Of a stretch of 64,000 nt of DNA, positions 10,765-23,200 are shown piece after piece. The notes under the pieces were generated by a model. The model was given only the letters and a program-made list of their open reading frames with translations. It had not been told where the DNA came from and did no database searches. Within the stretch, counting starts at the first letter, position 1; every line of letters begins with the position of its first letter. The position numbers and the translations under genes are program-made. Source of the stretch: Candidula unifasciata (taxonomy: Eukaryota > Mollusca > Gastropoda > Stylommatophora > Geomitridae); the NCBI GenBank assembly GCA_905116865.2, contig CAJHNH020003124.1:62001-126000 (forward strand), in the 5' to 3' direction.

Positions 10765-11512
10765 ACCGCCCTTTAGATGTCATCAGCATCGTCAAAGAAG
10801 CGTCCTTTCAATGGTAATTTCAATTTTGGGAATAGAAAATAATCACAGGGAGACAAATATGGTGAATAGGGTGGAGGGTTGAGAACACACTTGTTTGGGG
10901 CCAAAAATTCATTTTCTGATGATGTCACGTGGGTACTCAACCCGCTGATGTTTTTGGTCATCAAACAAAGAATTCAGTAGTAACCTGCAAGCAACTTTTT
11001 ACTTGCCAAAATCTTGCACTAAAATTTTATAAAGGGTGTTTCTATTAACACCATATTTATCTGCCATTAACAAAACGATCAACTTGCATCCGATCTGTGA
11101 CTTTTGCAATGAGTTAATCATTACAAAAAGAAATTGGGTGTCCAAGTCTAGTTGCATTAGCTATCATTTCTACACTACTTTTGAATTATGAATACCACCT
11201 GAAAATCTGATAAACAATTATCCGCAAAAAGTTGTCGCGTCAACTCAACTGTCTCAATGGAGCTTTTTTCTGAGTTTTACACAGAATTTAGTGTTAGCTT
11301 TTTGCTCCATGCTTATTTCGTAACATTGCACATCTAATTAGGTCAATAAAGTGGCGGCTTGTTTGTCGCCTGCTTATCAGGCAGCGATGCAAAGATGCCA
11401 GATCATAGATAAAGGTTGCCTCTTTGGATTCAATGATTTGCTTCATAGATGGCACCTTTGTCCTGGTCGTAATAAAATAAGTCTCATTACTTAATTGTCG
11501 GACCTTGTAGAA
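10765..11512 (-). mobile_element. Mariner transposon relic, copy 1
   Basis: The minus strand at 10773-10964 encodes a mariner-type transposase segment with FLAPNK and the third catalytic Asp context SPCDYFLFPKLKLPLKGRFF. The upstream helix-turn-helix region is decayed. The right end carries the terminal motif 'ctcattacttaattgtcgga' (about 11484-11503), which matches the inverted repeats of copy 2 at 40259-41231. No matching left end is visible. Frameshifts and deletions make it inactive. Confidence 0.8.
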
Positions 11513-11715
11513 CCACTGCCACCCAAAAGCATGTCGTAAGAGTCGACTAATTGGGAGTTCCTTCGAGACGGAGTGCATATGCCTGAGAGGTAAGGAACCA
11601 GCAGTCTGTATGAGTCAAATCTGTAAATCGGATGCACACACAACACTCAGGTTCTGGTACTCAGACTGCAGTCCGGAAGTGGTTGAACAGCCAGAACTTT
11701 CGGCCAGGTTGTACA
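11505..11715 (+). repeat. Dispersed repeat family D copy
   Basis: Contains the family phrases 'gcatgtcgtaagagtcgact', 'cctgagaggtaaggaacca', 'gtctgtatgagtcaaatc' and 'cagccagaactttcggcc'. At least ten copies in both orientations lie in the window. It is probably a non-autonomous retroelement; no tRNA head was recognised. Confidence 0.8.
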
Positions 11716-11984
11716 CATTCTCAGATTTCTCTTCGCCCAAAAAGCCGATTCGATCCTCTTATCTGTATCGACGTCTGCCTCTTGTTTGCCTGTGCTCTGT
11801 ATTCCCCTCCAGTGTTTAGAAGTCTTGTAAAATGTCTTTTGCCGAAATATTTCAAATGTCTCTTTTTTATTTTTTCTTGCAAAAAAGTGTCTACCCATTT
11901 CTAGTTTCTTTCGAACTTCAGTAATTGATAGCGTATGACAGTCTGGTCGACAGTTAGTCGCTGTGCCCACTGCCTTCCCAAACA

Positions 11985-12190
11985 AGTATGACGTATAAGT
12001 CGACTAATTGCGGTTTCCTACGAAGTCGGAGTGCTTTTGCCCGAGCGGCAAAAAACAACAGTGTAGTGCGCACAAATAAGCCAGTAAATACAGACATACA
12101 CGCAAAAACTCAGGCACTGTCATATATCCAAAATCCAGATGGACGAACAACCAGGACTTTACATCGGAGCTTACAAAGGAAGAATAAACC
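11985..12190 (+). repeat. Diverged dispersed repeat family D copy
   Basis: Has 'taagtcgactaattgcggtt' and 'gaacaaccaggactttacat' in the same order as the other copies. Confidence 0.6.
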
Positions 12191-12814
12191 CTAGTAAAAT
12201 AAATTGTGTGTGTGTGTGGGGGGGGGGGCGCACAAACAGCATCCCAACCTGCACATTTCCCGACTCAAGACCCCTTCTTACGCTGGGTTAAAAATGTACA
12301 TACAGGAAGTAACGACACCCCCACCCCATTATATCCCCCCCCCCCTACCCCCTGTAGGACTCCAGCCTTCCTGACACTCAAGGCGAATCTCTAGCGACCT
12401 TACAATAACGGATTAAATGCGAAAGCTAACAATAGCGCGGTAATTTAAAATGTCTACCCACTTCCGCTGTGTAAGGGAGCACATTCAAGTTGGCAACTAG
12501 ACTTGATGAACTGTCCGTGCCAGGAGTGTATGTTTTAAAACTTTTAAAAAACAACACCCCAAAACGTTCTGTAAACGTTGTTTGTGATGTTTCGTAATCC
12601 AACACATTTTGAGCATTTAGTGAATTATAACGAATCTCGACCGTTACATTTGATTTGACTCAGATTGTAAGTTCATAAATATCCATTTCATGTCTCAATT
12701 ATTATTATATTTATTTGCAAACAACCGAAACGTGAAACAATCACAATGCAAGTTAGTAGACTAGAAGTTACAACCCCTGGTCATCAACTACATATACAGC
12801 TGAATTGTTCTGGT

Positions 12815-12920
12815 CTGAATCAAGTTAGGGAGTTTAAATAGCTAGGAAGTATGATCGCGGAAATTGGTAGAATTGACAGAGAAATAGAAATTAGATGTCA
12901 GAAAGCAACTGCACCTACAT
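12815..12920 (+). pseudogene. LINE reverse transcriptase fragment
   Basis: Translates to a conserved RT tail segment, LNQVREFK(stop)LGSMI then GRIDREIEIRCQKAT. It is typical of non-LTR retrotransposons, is interrupted by a stop, and is cut off on both sides. Confidence 0.75.
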
Positions 12921-13055
12921 ACTAATTGTCACCATTATTTACCCTTTGGAGACGGAGCCTTTTTGGAGGGGATTCTCATAGTTTTGTTTATTCACACACT
13001 CACAAAATTATAAAAATTAAAACTTTTAATTAATATTTACAAAACTGTATATAGG

Positions 13056-13436
13056 CCATCCCCTGAATAACGGTCCAAAATTATCGCAGCCGAAAATATA
13101 CCCTAACAGGGCCTCAGTCACATGTAAATTGTGGACTTCTGGAGACTACTGCGAGAGTATATCCCACACCACTACGCGCGGCATGGAGCGGGGCTAAACT
13201 AGATGGCTTGGACTTACGAGCAACAGCTGTTGCATCTCCTGCAGCTTCCTTCATTTTATTTGCTCGTTAGCCTCAGCCATCTAGTTTAGCCCATTCCACG
13301 CCACGCACAGCGGCGTGGGAGATACTCTCGGCTGTGCCGGTAGCCACCGGAAGTCCGCAATTTACATGTTACTGAAGCCCTGTTAGGGTATATTTTCGGC
13401 CTCAATAATTTGGGACCGTTATTCAGAGGATAGTCA
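13056..13436. mobile_element. Foldback MITE with about 150-bp inverted arms
   Basis: The left arm (13059-13215) and the right arm (13262-13432) are inverted copies. Shared pieces include 'gaataacggtccaaaattat', 'ccgaaaatataccctaacag', 'acatgtaaattg', 'gagagtat' and 'ggctaaactagatggct'. The loop is only about 45 bp, so the single strand would form a long hairpin. There is no transposase ORF. TATA/TATAG sequences flank both ends, compatible with a short TA-rich target duplication. Confidence 0.9.
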
Positions 13437-14236
13437 CTATAGATGTATTTGTGTAGGAAATTGAATGAACTAACAGAATATTTGTGAGTAAAACTGAAAT
13501 CTCAACATTTATTCAATTAACTATTCTGATGTGCATAATTTATGAAAGCAATTTTTTTTAAACTTGGGAAAAAACATAACTATCCTGAAAAATGTTGGTG
13601 AATTTTTTTATGGATGAAGCTTGAATAAGTCCTAACACCTGTATTTTGGGAAGTAAGGCCCCTGGAGGCCCTTCAGACACGTCTGGCACATGGTTTAACT
13701 CATTTTCCTGCCTCCAGCTATGTTTCGGTTGTTGTGATGCACAGGTAACCACAGCAAAAAATCGATATAAAAATTCAGAACACATCAAATTTTCTCGAAA
13801 GCTGTCAATGAACAGCCCACATGCAAGAAATACGAGAAGCAGTCTGATTGGCTGGTATGAAAACCTGCCAGCCAATATCAAGGCTTCTATTATAATATAG
13901 GTCCTACTGGTTGGCCCATTGATTCTTTTTGATTACTGTGTGTTGGGCCTAAATTTTGGCAGCGTAGTTTCTAAAGGCTTAAGACATCCAAGCATAACTG
14001 AGTGCAAAGAGACAGATTATAAACACTAAAACAGCATATTCATTCCAACATTAATGCTACCAGTGCCAAACATGGACACTAATCTAAAGCCCATATATGC
14101 AAAATCACCACCTGCGAGATGAGATGTCTGAGAAAAACAGCCAACCTAATCATCCGACATCGAGTGAATAATGAAACTATCAGGCAAATTGTGGGAATGA
14201 CACCTTTTACTAGATTCATTGAATATTTGATTTGAT

Positions 14237-14775
14237 TCAAGAACCGACATCACAGCACTCGGGGCATTCCCATAAGCGCTCCGTCCCCATCTTCAGCAGC
14301 CAGCGAAGAGTTCCGATACTAATGGTGCCAGTAGCTTTTTGATTAAACGTCCGTCTTGCCTTTCCTCTGAGCCTTGAGCTTCTTCCAGAACCTCTCGTCA
14401 CCCCCAACTGCATCAATCTCACCAGACTGTGGTGATCCATCTGCTCCTCCACATTGTGTGCGCTCTCCCACAAGGCACTAACCAAGTCTGCCCTATCATG
14501 TAGCAGTATTCCACCAAGTTGTGCAGAACCAGCCAGTCTATCTGCCTGTTCATTTCCCAGCACACCGGTGTGACCCGGTGAAAAAAATCCAGACAATACT
14601 CCTCACTCTTGTCCTCCGCAGCGAAGCATGCCACTCTGCACGAAGCATCCCTGTTCTGATCTTCCTCAGCATGCTTTCTGAATCAGTTACAATTACAATG
14701 TGTGTGTGTGTCGTGTTCTCTAGCCAGCGGAAAGCTGCAGTGACCGCCTCCACCTCCACTTCTTTTGCCTCTTGA
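14237..14775 (-). pseudogene. 3' tail of an I/Nimbus-type LINE: RNase H domain relic
   Basis: The minus strand encodes two overlapping-frame pieces. One has VIVTDSESMLRKIRTGM, containing the RNase H TDS motif, and the other has GHTGVLGNEQADRLAGSA, the GHxGxxGNExAD helix, ending with a WLLKMGTERLWECPEC Cys motif. A frameshift separates them. RNase H plus a Cys-rich end identifies the I-clade LINEs (Nimbus in Biomphalaria). It is 5'-truncated and dead. Confidence 0.85.
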
Positions 14776-15004
14776 CACTCAACGGTCTGTGTAAATGATC
14801 AAATCCTCTGAGCGAGCATTATCTTGAACTAATTTCTGATTTTCCACCTCTGTGGCACCTGCTGACCAGTCTCTGCATTCCCGGCTCAGCGTGATTATGA
14901 CTCTACACAAGTCTGACTGCTCAGGTGGCACTTTGACCCACTCATCTCCTCACCTAATGTTAAGGATGCAAACCTGTCTGATTGTGTCTTCATTCATCGA
15001 GTAA

Positions 15005-15240
15005 CAGCAGATCAAGTGGTTTGGCCATCTCGTTAGAATGCAGTAAGATCAAATACCATCAGAAGCACTACATCTCAAAAGTTCAGCTATAAGAGCAAGA
15101 GGATGGCCACAGAAACAAAAGATTGACAACATTAAAGACACTCTACACCTTCACGGCTTGACAATAGCCAGTGGCAGCCAGCATACACTGGATCGCAAAT
15201 TATTCCTCCCCTTGGCGTAATGGCAGAAGTGGTTTATGAT
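15005..15240 (+). pseudogene. LINE reverse transcriptase C-terminal fragment
   Basis: The phrase IKWFGHLVRMQ followed by a GRPQ-type segment is the conserved tail of non-LTR reverse transcriptase proteins. It ends in a (GAT)n stretch. Confidence 0.75.
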
Positions 15241-15495
15241 GATGATGATGATGAATATTATTTTTCTTTAAAATAAATGATATTATTAATAATAACAAAT
15301 ATGCATAAGTAAAATGTATCACAGTACAGTCTTAAACATACCTCATGCACAGAGACAGTCAGCAAAATGATATTTAAAGCAGATAAAGATACTCTAAATT
15401 TTAAAGTTTAGATTTCTTTTGGGGAATTGTTAATTACATTCATTTTTTGGTTCATCATTTATAGTAAAACAAAAAAAAAGGTGTTTGCGCAGGGT

Positions 15496-15524
<29 letters not shown>
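15496..15524. repeat. Poly-G tract (29 G)
   Basis: An uninterrupted run of 29 G. Its length is likely unreliable in sequencing. Confidence 0.95.
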
Positions 15525-15526
<2 letters not shown>

Positions 15527-16309
15527 GAAGTGGACGTTGGAGCAAAATACCCTCCTGCTGTATTGAGAATACAAATGATTTCATTGCTGTATTCCACCTC
15601 CACCCCACTATCGTTTTGCTTCCGGACTGGAAACTTTTTTTATATACTTGTCCTGCAGTGTAATTGCAAGTTCAATTGATGATTCCAGGCCATTACCATT
15701 AACTCTACCTGTTTTCTATTTTTTTTAAAAAAGTTTGTAATAAATATTTTTGCTGAAAATACCATCCTGCAATAAAAATATTTATCTTTGAATTTATCAA
15801 TTTATCCCCTTTCATAACCAGAAATGAAATAGCAGTCTGCATAAAAACCATTTCTCTGATAACCAATTTCTTTGTGTGTGTGTGTGTGTGTGTATACACT
15901 GTTCGGGATTCACCACCATACAAGCTAACTAACAGCAGTATAAACATATTTCTCTTATTTTCTCACTGAATATGCACAGCATATGTTTTCACTAAGGGAA
16001 TGCTATTTTTACATAGATCATTCTGCATGAACAAAACTTTTGTTTTTGTGTTTAATTGCAGGCCTGTCTTCTCACTTTCTTGGTTATATATCCATCGGTT
16101 AGTGCAATTCTGTTAGATTTTTTGTTGCACCTGATGATAAAAAACAGTGTTGAATTGAAGCATAAAAATGGCATGTTTGTAATTATAAAAGTAAACAAGA
16201 TAATAATGATGATAAAGAACAAGAAAATAATTAGAAGACTGTGTTATTAGACTAGATCATCACATAATGAATTGGTTATGCCACTTTCCTCACTCTCTGA
16301 AGGTCATAG

Positions 16310-16400
16310 GTTCATTTTAAGGTGGCACTGTTCAGTTCACAAGCGTAATTTTTAATGGGGATCCCATTGAGATAATCACTGGAGCTATGGAGTTGATACT
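16310..16400 (+). repeat. SINE family E fragment
   Basis: Contains 'gttcacaagcgtaattttta', matching the family E body at 9525-9735 and 22120-22160. Confidence 0.45.
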
Positions 16401-16584
16401 TTGTGTGACACTTTTGGCGGGTATCTAGCCATTCTATGGAGGGAGGTGGAGATATATGGTGTAAATGTGGGTGCAGTGAAGTTGATCCTTGATGCTTCTA
16501 GGAAAATAAACACATTGATAATAGCTAAGAAGGTTCTGTTAGCCACTTTGTAGTAGTAGTGGCATCTGTTATAGACATTTTCTG

Positions 16585-16850
16585 GTGAGTAAAGGATCCT
16601 TTATCCCACCTTGAGGTGTATTGGGCATATAGGGCTAGATCTGTATTTTATAGACTAATCATCACTCAGTGGGTGATATACTCAGCATCACCCCAGCCAC
16701 CTTTACTTCCCATGACTTTACCTGGTACACATTTAAGACTGGGTATACCTGGGAGCCTAGAGCATTTTTTTTAAAGTCCAGCTCCGTCAGGACCTGAACC
16801 TATGACCTTCAGGTCCGCATTTCTAGCTGCTACACCGCAGCTCTCTTTTT
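16585..16850 (+). mobile_element. SINE family C copy, just upstream of B4GALT7
   Basis: Full-length body ending in the reverse of a tRNA-like head ('gacctgaacctatgaccttc', then 'tagctgctacaccgcagctc'). It ends about 250 bases before the B4GALT7 start codon. Confidence 0.75.
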
Positions 16851-17100
16851 GACTTTTTCTAGTTAAAAAAAAACCTAAATAAAACCACAATGGAGAGAGG
16901 TGATAGACATAATTAATTGGAATGTTAACCTCCTTTAGTCATGAAATTATACCACACGTCCACTTTTTAGTGTAATGTTATCTCTGGGTACATTTGCATA
17001 TTTGTTATATCTAGGCTGGTCCTGTCCTGCTTGTGGTGTGGTGCTTATATAACGTGACTGACCACTTCATCATCAAATCTAATAAACATAAATTAAATGG

Positions 17101-17227
17101 ATGGCAAGACAATTCCAGCGTACCAAATGTCGATCCAGGTTGTTGATGGGAGGTCTGCTCCTTTGTTTCATTTGTGCAATGCTGATGGGCATTGCTCTCA
17201 TTGTAGAAAGCGCGGGCCTTAGGAAAG
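17101..17227 (+). CDS. B4GALT7: B4GALT7 coding exon 1 (residues 1-42 plus one base)
   Basis: Cytoplasmic tail [13 protein letters not shown] followed by a hydrophobic anchor ([19 protein letters not shown]). The donor is AAAG|GTAAG. It ends in phase 1. Confidence 0.85.
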
Positions 17228-20200
17228 GTAAGATTCTGTTTGGAAAATTGCACAGAGTTTCTAAAATACTTTTCATTTTATATTTAATGAAAATTTTTTT
17301 TATTCTTCTGGAATCCCACTGTCGGGGGAGAGGGTGATGAATAGACCCGCTGCCTCCCTAAGAAGCATGTCGTAAAAGTTAAGTAATTAGGGGTGTTTCC
17401 TTTGAAGTCAAGAGTTCTGCTGCCTGAGTGGCAATGGGAACCAACAGTATGTACATAAACAAATCAGATTGTAAAACAGATGTGCTCACAACTCCGTTTT
17501 TGGATCAAAACTAAAGTCTAAAAGTGGACAAACAACCAGAACTTTCCACCGGAGAATACAACCACTGAATGCCAAAAACAAAGAAAAGTGATTTTGGAAA
17601 AAACCAGTGATGAAATGGCCTTAGAGGGGGTAATGGGTGAGTTTGATGAAGTTTAAAGGCAAGAGGATCTGACTGAACACATGAGTTGTGCTGCACAAAG
17701 CAATGAATCATCGAAACTAGGGTAATATGATTCGACACTTTCAACCCAGTCTTAAGGCCGACAAACCGGAAGATAATGTTAATGATAATTGAGTAGTGTA
17801 TTATGAAACACAATCTTTTTTAGTCCCAGATCATTTGTCACTGTTGGTTGGGGAGTGGGGAAATGTTGAGAATAACCCATATAAAACACTAGAAGTGCAT
17901 TATTGTATTTGTAACTCTTTAATTACCAAACTGTTGTCACTATGACCTTTTTTAGAGGGACTTTCCTTGAATGTCAAAACATAAACAGTGGTTATATCAA
18001 AGAAGAAAACTCCTCTAAAAGTGCTTAACCAAGTCCATAAATTCAAGTATTTGAGAACATTTGTAAGATCAGATGGATGATGTGTTACAGAAATTAAGAG
18101 TAGAATTGGCCAGACAAAGACAGGATTTCAGAAGATGAAAAGTATCTTGTGTAATAAATCATCGTCATCAGAAAACGAGTACTGAAATCTTACATCTACC
18201 CTGTTCTGTTGTATGGCAGTGAATCTTGGAATGTGAGCAAACAAATTAAGAAGTTTAGAAGCAGCTGAAATGTGGTTCTTGAAAAGAATGTTGCGAAGAC
18301 CTTAGACTGTCAAAATAACTCGCAATGATTGCTTAGAAATGGCTAATGAAAGTAGAACATTATAAAAAACAATGAGAAGGAGACAAAGTTCTTTGGTCAT
18401 GTGATGAAAAAGGGAGCACTGGAGAATATTGTGATGACTGGAAACATCACCGGTAAAAGATGCAGAGGTAGACCAAGAGAAACGATGGTGGATGACTTAA
18501 GACAGTGGCATAGAGGCACATCATCAGTGGCATTGATCCAGAACATCAAAGATCGAGATCTGTGGAGATGCATGTATGCCTACGTCAGCTGGCAAGGCAC
18601 TTGATGCTGATTTAATTAATAAAATAATGATTTTGCTTTGTCACTGTCACTTTCCCTGTCTAATACTTATAGTTTCCTGTATGACACATATGTTTGTAAT
18701 GAGCAGCCGGTACGTTTCAGTATCTTTTCAGAAAAATGAAGTGCAGTCAAAGTCAACCGCAGATCACACTCTCTGTGTACTTGTGCCTTTTAGAAACAGA
18801 TTTGAGGAGCTGTTGGAGTTTGCCCCCTACCTGCATACATTCTTAAACAAGCAAAATGTGAAACACAAACTTGTGGTCATTAACCAGATGGACAGTTACA
18901 GGTTATTAATTTTTTTCTTTCTACTAAGACTGCATTTTGTGATTGTAGTGCAGTCAGACTGATTGTGTGTTTAGAATAAACTGTTTCATCTTCATACAAC
19001 TTTAGAAGTCAGCATTGTATTTGTCTTGTAATATATGTTCAAAGTGGGTTTTTTGATTCCTCATGTAGCAAAAGTGTAACTATTAGTTTACTTCTTTTTC
19101 TACTTTGTGTTCACCAGCTATACGCTGATGGAAAGTTCTGGTTGTTCGTCCACTTTATGACTGCAGTCCTGCTCCAGAACCTGAGTGTTGCATGTGCATC
19201 AGTTTTACAGATCTGATTCACTTGAATGCAGACTGTTGGTTCCTTGCCTCTCAGGCAGATGCACTCTGAATTCAAAGGAAGCTCCCCAATTAGTCTACTC
19301 TTACGACATGCTTTTGAGGAGGCAGTGGGTCTATTATTGTTTTACCCCACAATGGGGTCCCGGAACCCACACGGGGGTGGATATTAGTTTACTAAATCTG
19401 AATATTCTTCTTCTTCTTCGCGTTCACCAGCTGTACACTCTGGCGGAAAGTTCTGGTTGCTCGTCCACTAGTGAACTGCAGTCCTCCTCCAGAACCTGAG
19501 TGTTGCGTGTGCATCAGTTTTACATATCTCATTCTCTTGAATACAGACTGTTGGTTCCTTGCCTCTCCGGCAGATGCACTCCGACTTCAAAGTAGCTCCC
19601 CAGTTAGTCGACTCTTACGACATACTTTTGGGGAGGCAATGGGTCTATTCTTGTTTTCCCCACAATGGGGCCCCGGAACCCACACGGGGGTGCATATTCT
19701 TCTTCTCTGTATACCATCAGATTTAGCCTAAATATATTTAAAGACAGCAGCAGTAATTTGAAACTGTTGATATCGCCACAAAGTTTCTCCGCAGAAAGGT
19801 GCACTCCGACTTCAAAGTAGCTCCCCAATTAGTCGACTCTTACGACATGCTTTTGGGGAGGCAGTGGGTCTATTCTTGTTTTCCCCACAATGGGGCCCCG
19901 GAACCCACACGGGGGTGCAAATTCTTCTTCTTTGTATACCATCAGATTTAGCCTGAATATATTTAAAGACAGCAGCAGTAATTTGAAACTGTTGATATTG
20001 TCTCAAAGTTTCTCCGCAGAAAGGTTAAGATGTAGGGCAGAATCATTTCTGATGTTCTACAAGTACTGGACTACATTATCTTCTCCTTCACTTCTTCTAT
20101 CACTTTGGATGTCGAGGGAGACATAAGATTCTGGTTTTTGCTGTTCTGGTCACCTCACCTGTAGACCATCATGCTGTTGCAGAGATTTTCTGATGTTATC

Positions 20201-23200
20201 TTTCCAGTTTATTCTTAGCCTACTCCATGATCTACCCCCCTCTCCTCTTTTGGTGATAGCCTTATATAGTGTGTGTCATAAAGCATTCTCTCAGTGTGCA
20301 TAAACCATTTTATTTGCTGTCTTTACACTGTTGTTTACTCTTATGACTTCCTTTTTTGATTCTGTCTCATCTGATCACTCCTGTTTTATGGTTGTAGATG
20401 TTTGAATCATGTAACAAAGTCACTAAGGGTACTTGAACAGAAAATAACTAAAAGTGATATGTGCTGTCTCCGCAAGGTCACTATTTAACAACACTAGAGG
20501 AGACAGGATTATGAATACCTGCATTAGAGAGAAAGTCCATGTCCGGATTATATTGACCGACAAAGAATGAAATAGTTGGTCATCGAGCGAGAATGCAGCA
20601 AGACCAGACTGCATATGGACTTTCTACAGTAAAACATCTGGAAGGAAGGCGAGAGAAAGACCAAGAAAGAGATGGATAAATGGTGTAGCTGAAACCTGCA
20701 AAAAGATGAAAAAGTCGCCCAAATCACCCGAGAAGCGCAAGACAAATACAGAAAACCATGACACTGGGTTACAACCTGGTATCAGTGAGACGACAGAAGA
20801 AGAAGAACTAAGTCACAAAATGTGTGTTTGTAAGAAAAATATTTGTTTACTCAAATGCTCTTATGACTGTTGCACAGGTTCAACAGAGCCTCCCTGATTA
20901 ATGCTGGATTCCTGGAGACCAGGTCACAGTGTGACTACATAGCCATGCATGATGTTGACCTGCTGCCTGTGAATGGAGCTTTGAGCTACGCTTTCCCAGA
21001 GATGGGGCCCTTCCATCTGGCAGCTCCTCATTTGCACCCCTTGTATCACTACAAGACATATGTTGGTGGCATTCTTCTGCTGCAGAGTCAGCATTTTGAA
21101 ATGGTAATAGTTTTAGTCTCATGCTTTGGTTTGTAAAATGGCATCTTCATTGGATTGCTTCATAAGTACTTAAGTCTCCTTCCATAGATAGTGTAAGAAG
21201 GTACTTAACCATAGATTGTATAAGCTGTTCCTAATCATAGATTGTATAAGCTGTACTTAACCATAGATAGTATAAGCTGTTCTTAACTATAGATTGTATA
21301 AGCTGTTCTTAATCATAGATTGTATAAGCTGTTCTTAATCATAGATTGTATAAGCTGTACTTAACCATAGATAGTATAAGGTGTTCTTAACCGTAGATTG
21401 TATAAGCTGTACTTAACCATAGATTGTAAAAGCTATACTTAACCATAGATTGTATAAGCTGTTCTTAACCATAGATTGTATAAGCTGTTCTTAACCATAG
21501 ATTGTATAAGCTGTACTTAACCATAGATGGTATAAGCTCTTCTTAACCATAGATTGTATAAGCTGTTCTTAATCATAGATTGTATAAGCTGTTCTTAATC
21601 ATAGATTGTATAAGCTGTACTTAACCATAGATAGTATAAGCTGTTCTTAACCATAGATAGTATAAGCTGTTCTTAACCATAGATTGTATAAGCTGTTCTG
21701 AACCATAGATTGTATAAGCTGTTCTTAATCATAGATTGTATAAGCTGTTCCTAACCATAGATTGTATAAGCTGTACTTAACTATAGATAGTATAAGCTAT
21801 TCTTAACCATAGATTGTATAAGCTGTTCTTAACCATAAATTGTTTTTGGAGTTCTAAACCATAGATTGTATAAAGAGATTCTCAGCCATTGATTATATAA
21901 GAGGTTCTTAACTATAGATAGTATTTTTTTTAAAATTATGCCATCCTTACAGTAGAGGTTAACTGCAGTGTTTAAAAAAAAAAAGGTTAAAGTTGACAGG
22001 ATCGACTTCATTGCATTAGGATTTATCCCCTGTGGCTCGGTCTCTCTGCAGAATGGCTTGTCACCTGCCGAGAGCATTGCACAAAGCATGTACACTATAG
22101 CTGCAGCGATGATCCCTAGGGGTCTCCATAAAAATTACACCTGTGAACTGAACGCTGCAGAGTGAAACCACACCCTTCAGAGCACAAGGCAGATGGCTGC
22201 AGTGTATCTGTGGGAATATAATGTGGTAAGGCCCTAATCTTTTCCATGGTACATCTCTTGTACCACTGTCTGAAATTCACGAAAAGTCTTTTTAAACTGT
22301 ATAAGTAGTTCTCAACCATAGATTTTATAAGGAAGCCTGACTCTCTCGGCAGCTAGCCATTCTGCAGACAGAGACTGAGCCATCTGGGATAAAAACCTAA
22401 TGCAGTGAAAATCAGTCTTCTTGACATTAACTTTTAACCATAGATTTTCTAAGGAGGTTCTTAACCATAGATTGTATCAACTGTGTGTCACTGTAAACAG
22501 ACCAGATATACTGGTGAGAGTCTTCATGTCTGTGCACCAGAACTACTACTTCTATTAAGCCATAATGTCTATGACCAAACATCAGATCAATGATACTAAG
22601 GTCAGATGCTGGCTGCTTTAAATTTCCCACAGAAATCACAGAAACACAGTTTTTAAGGTTGTGTCAGCTCCAGAGTCTAGCAAAAGACTCGCATAGAATG
22701 CTTTGTGAAAATTTAAACTGATTTTGAAAGCAAAGAGTAGCTTGCATCACTTGACAAGACTCAGATCAGGATCATATCATGGTTTTTCTGTCCAGGATAT
22801 TCGGGTGTGCGCAGTAATGAACAAGCTTATAGATTGACTGCTGCCAATCCTCTGGATGGTGGACTGCTTTATGGTGAAGCGGACATGATGAAGGCTCTCT
22901 GGGATCAAATTAACAGTGCACTAAAACAGACAGAGAATTCATACCTTGAAGAAAAAAAACACAGGCAGACTCTCTAATCAGATTGCAACTGCAACTATTA
23001 GAATGTTGACTGTTCATTGGCCACTGAGGAGGGAGACGGAGCACTTATAGGAATGTCCCGATTACAGTTACATTAGTTCTTGATTTATTCATTCATTCGT
23101 TAAGAGTCTAGCACAAAATCCAGCTTTTGATGCTACAAGAAGTGAAATTCAGGGCTATTGCATTGATAACTATGAGTAAACTATTCAGTCCACTACCATG

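Noticed and set aside
10773..10964. Possible host gene with FLFPKLKLPLKGR
   Set aside because: The motif is the mariner transposase DDD region, and a terminal repeat is present nearby.
21183..21926. CRISPR-like array
   Set aside because: The 26-bp units are contiguous without unique spacers, in an intron of an animal gene: a minisatellite.
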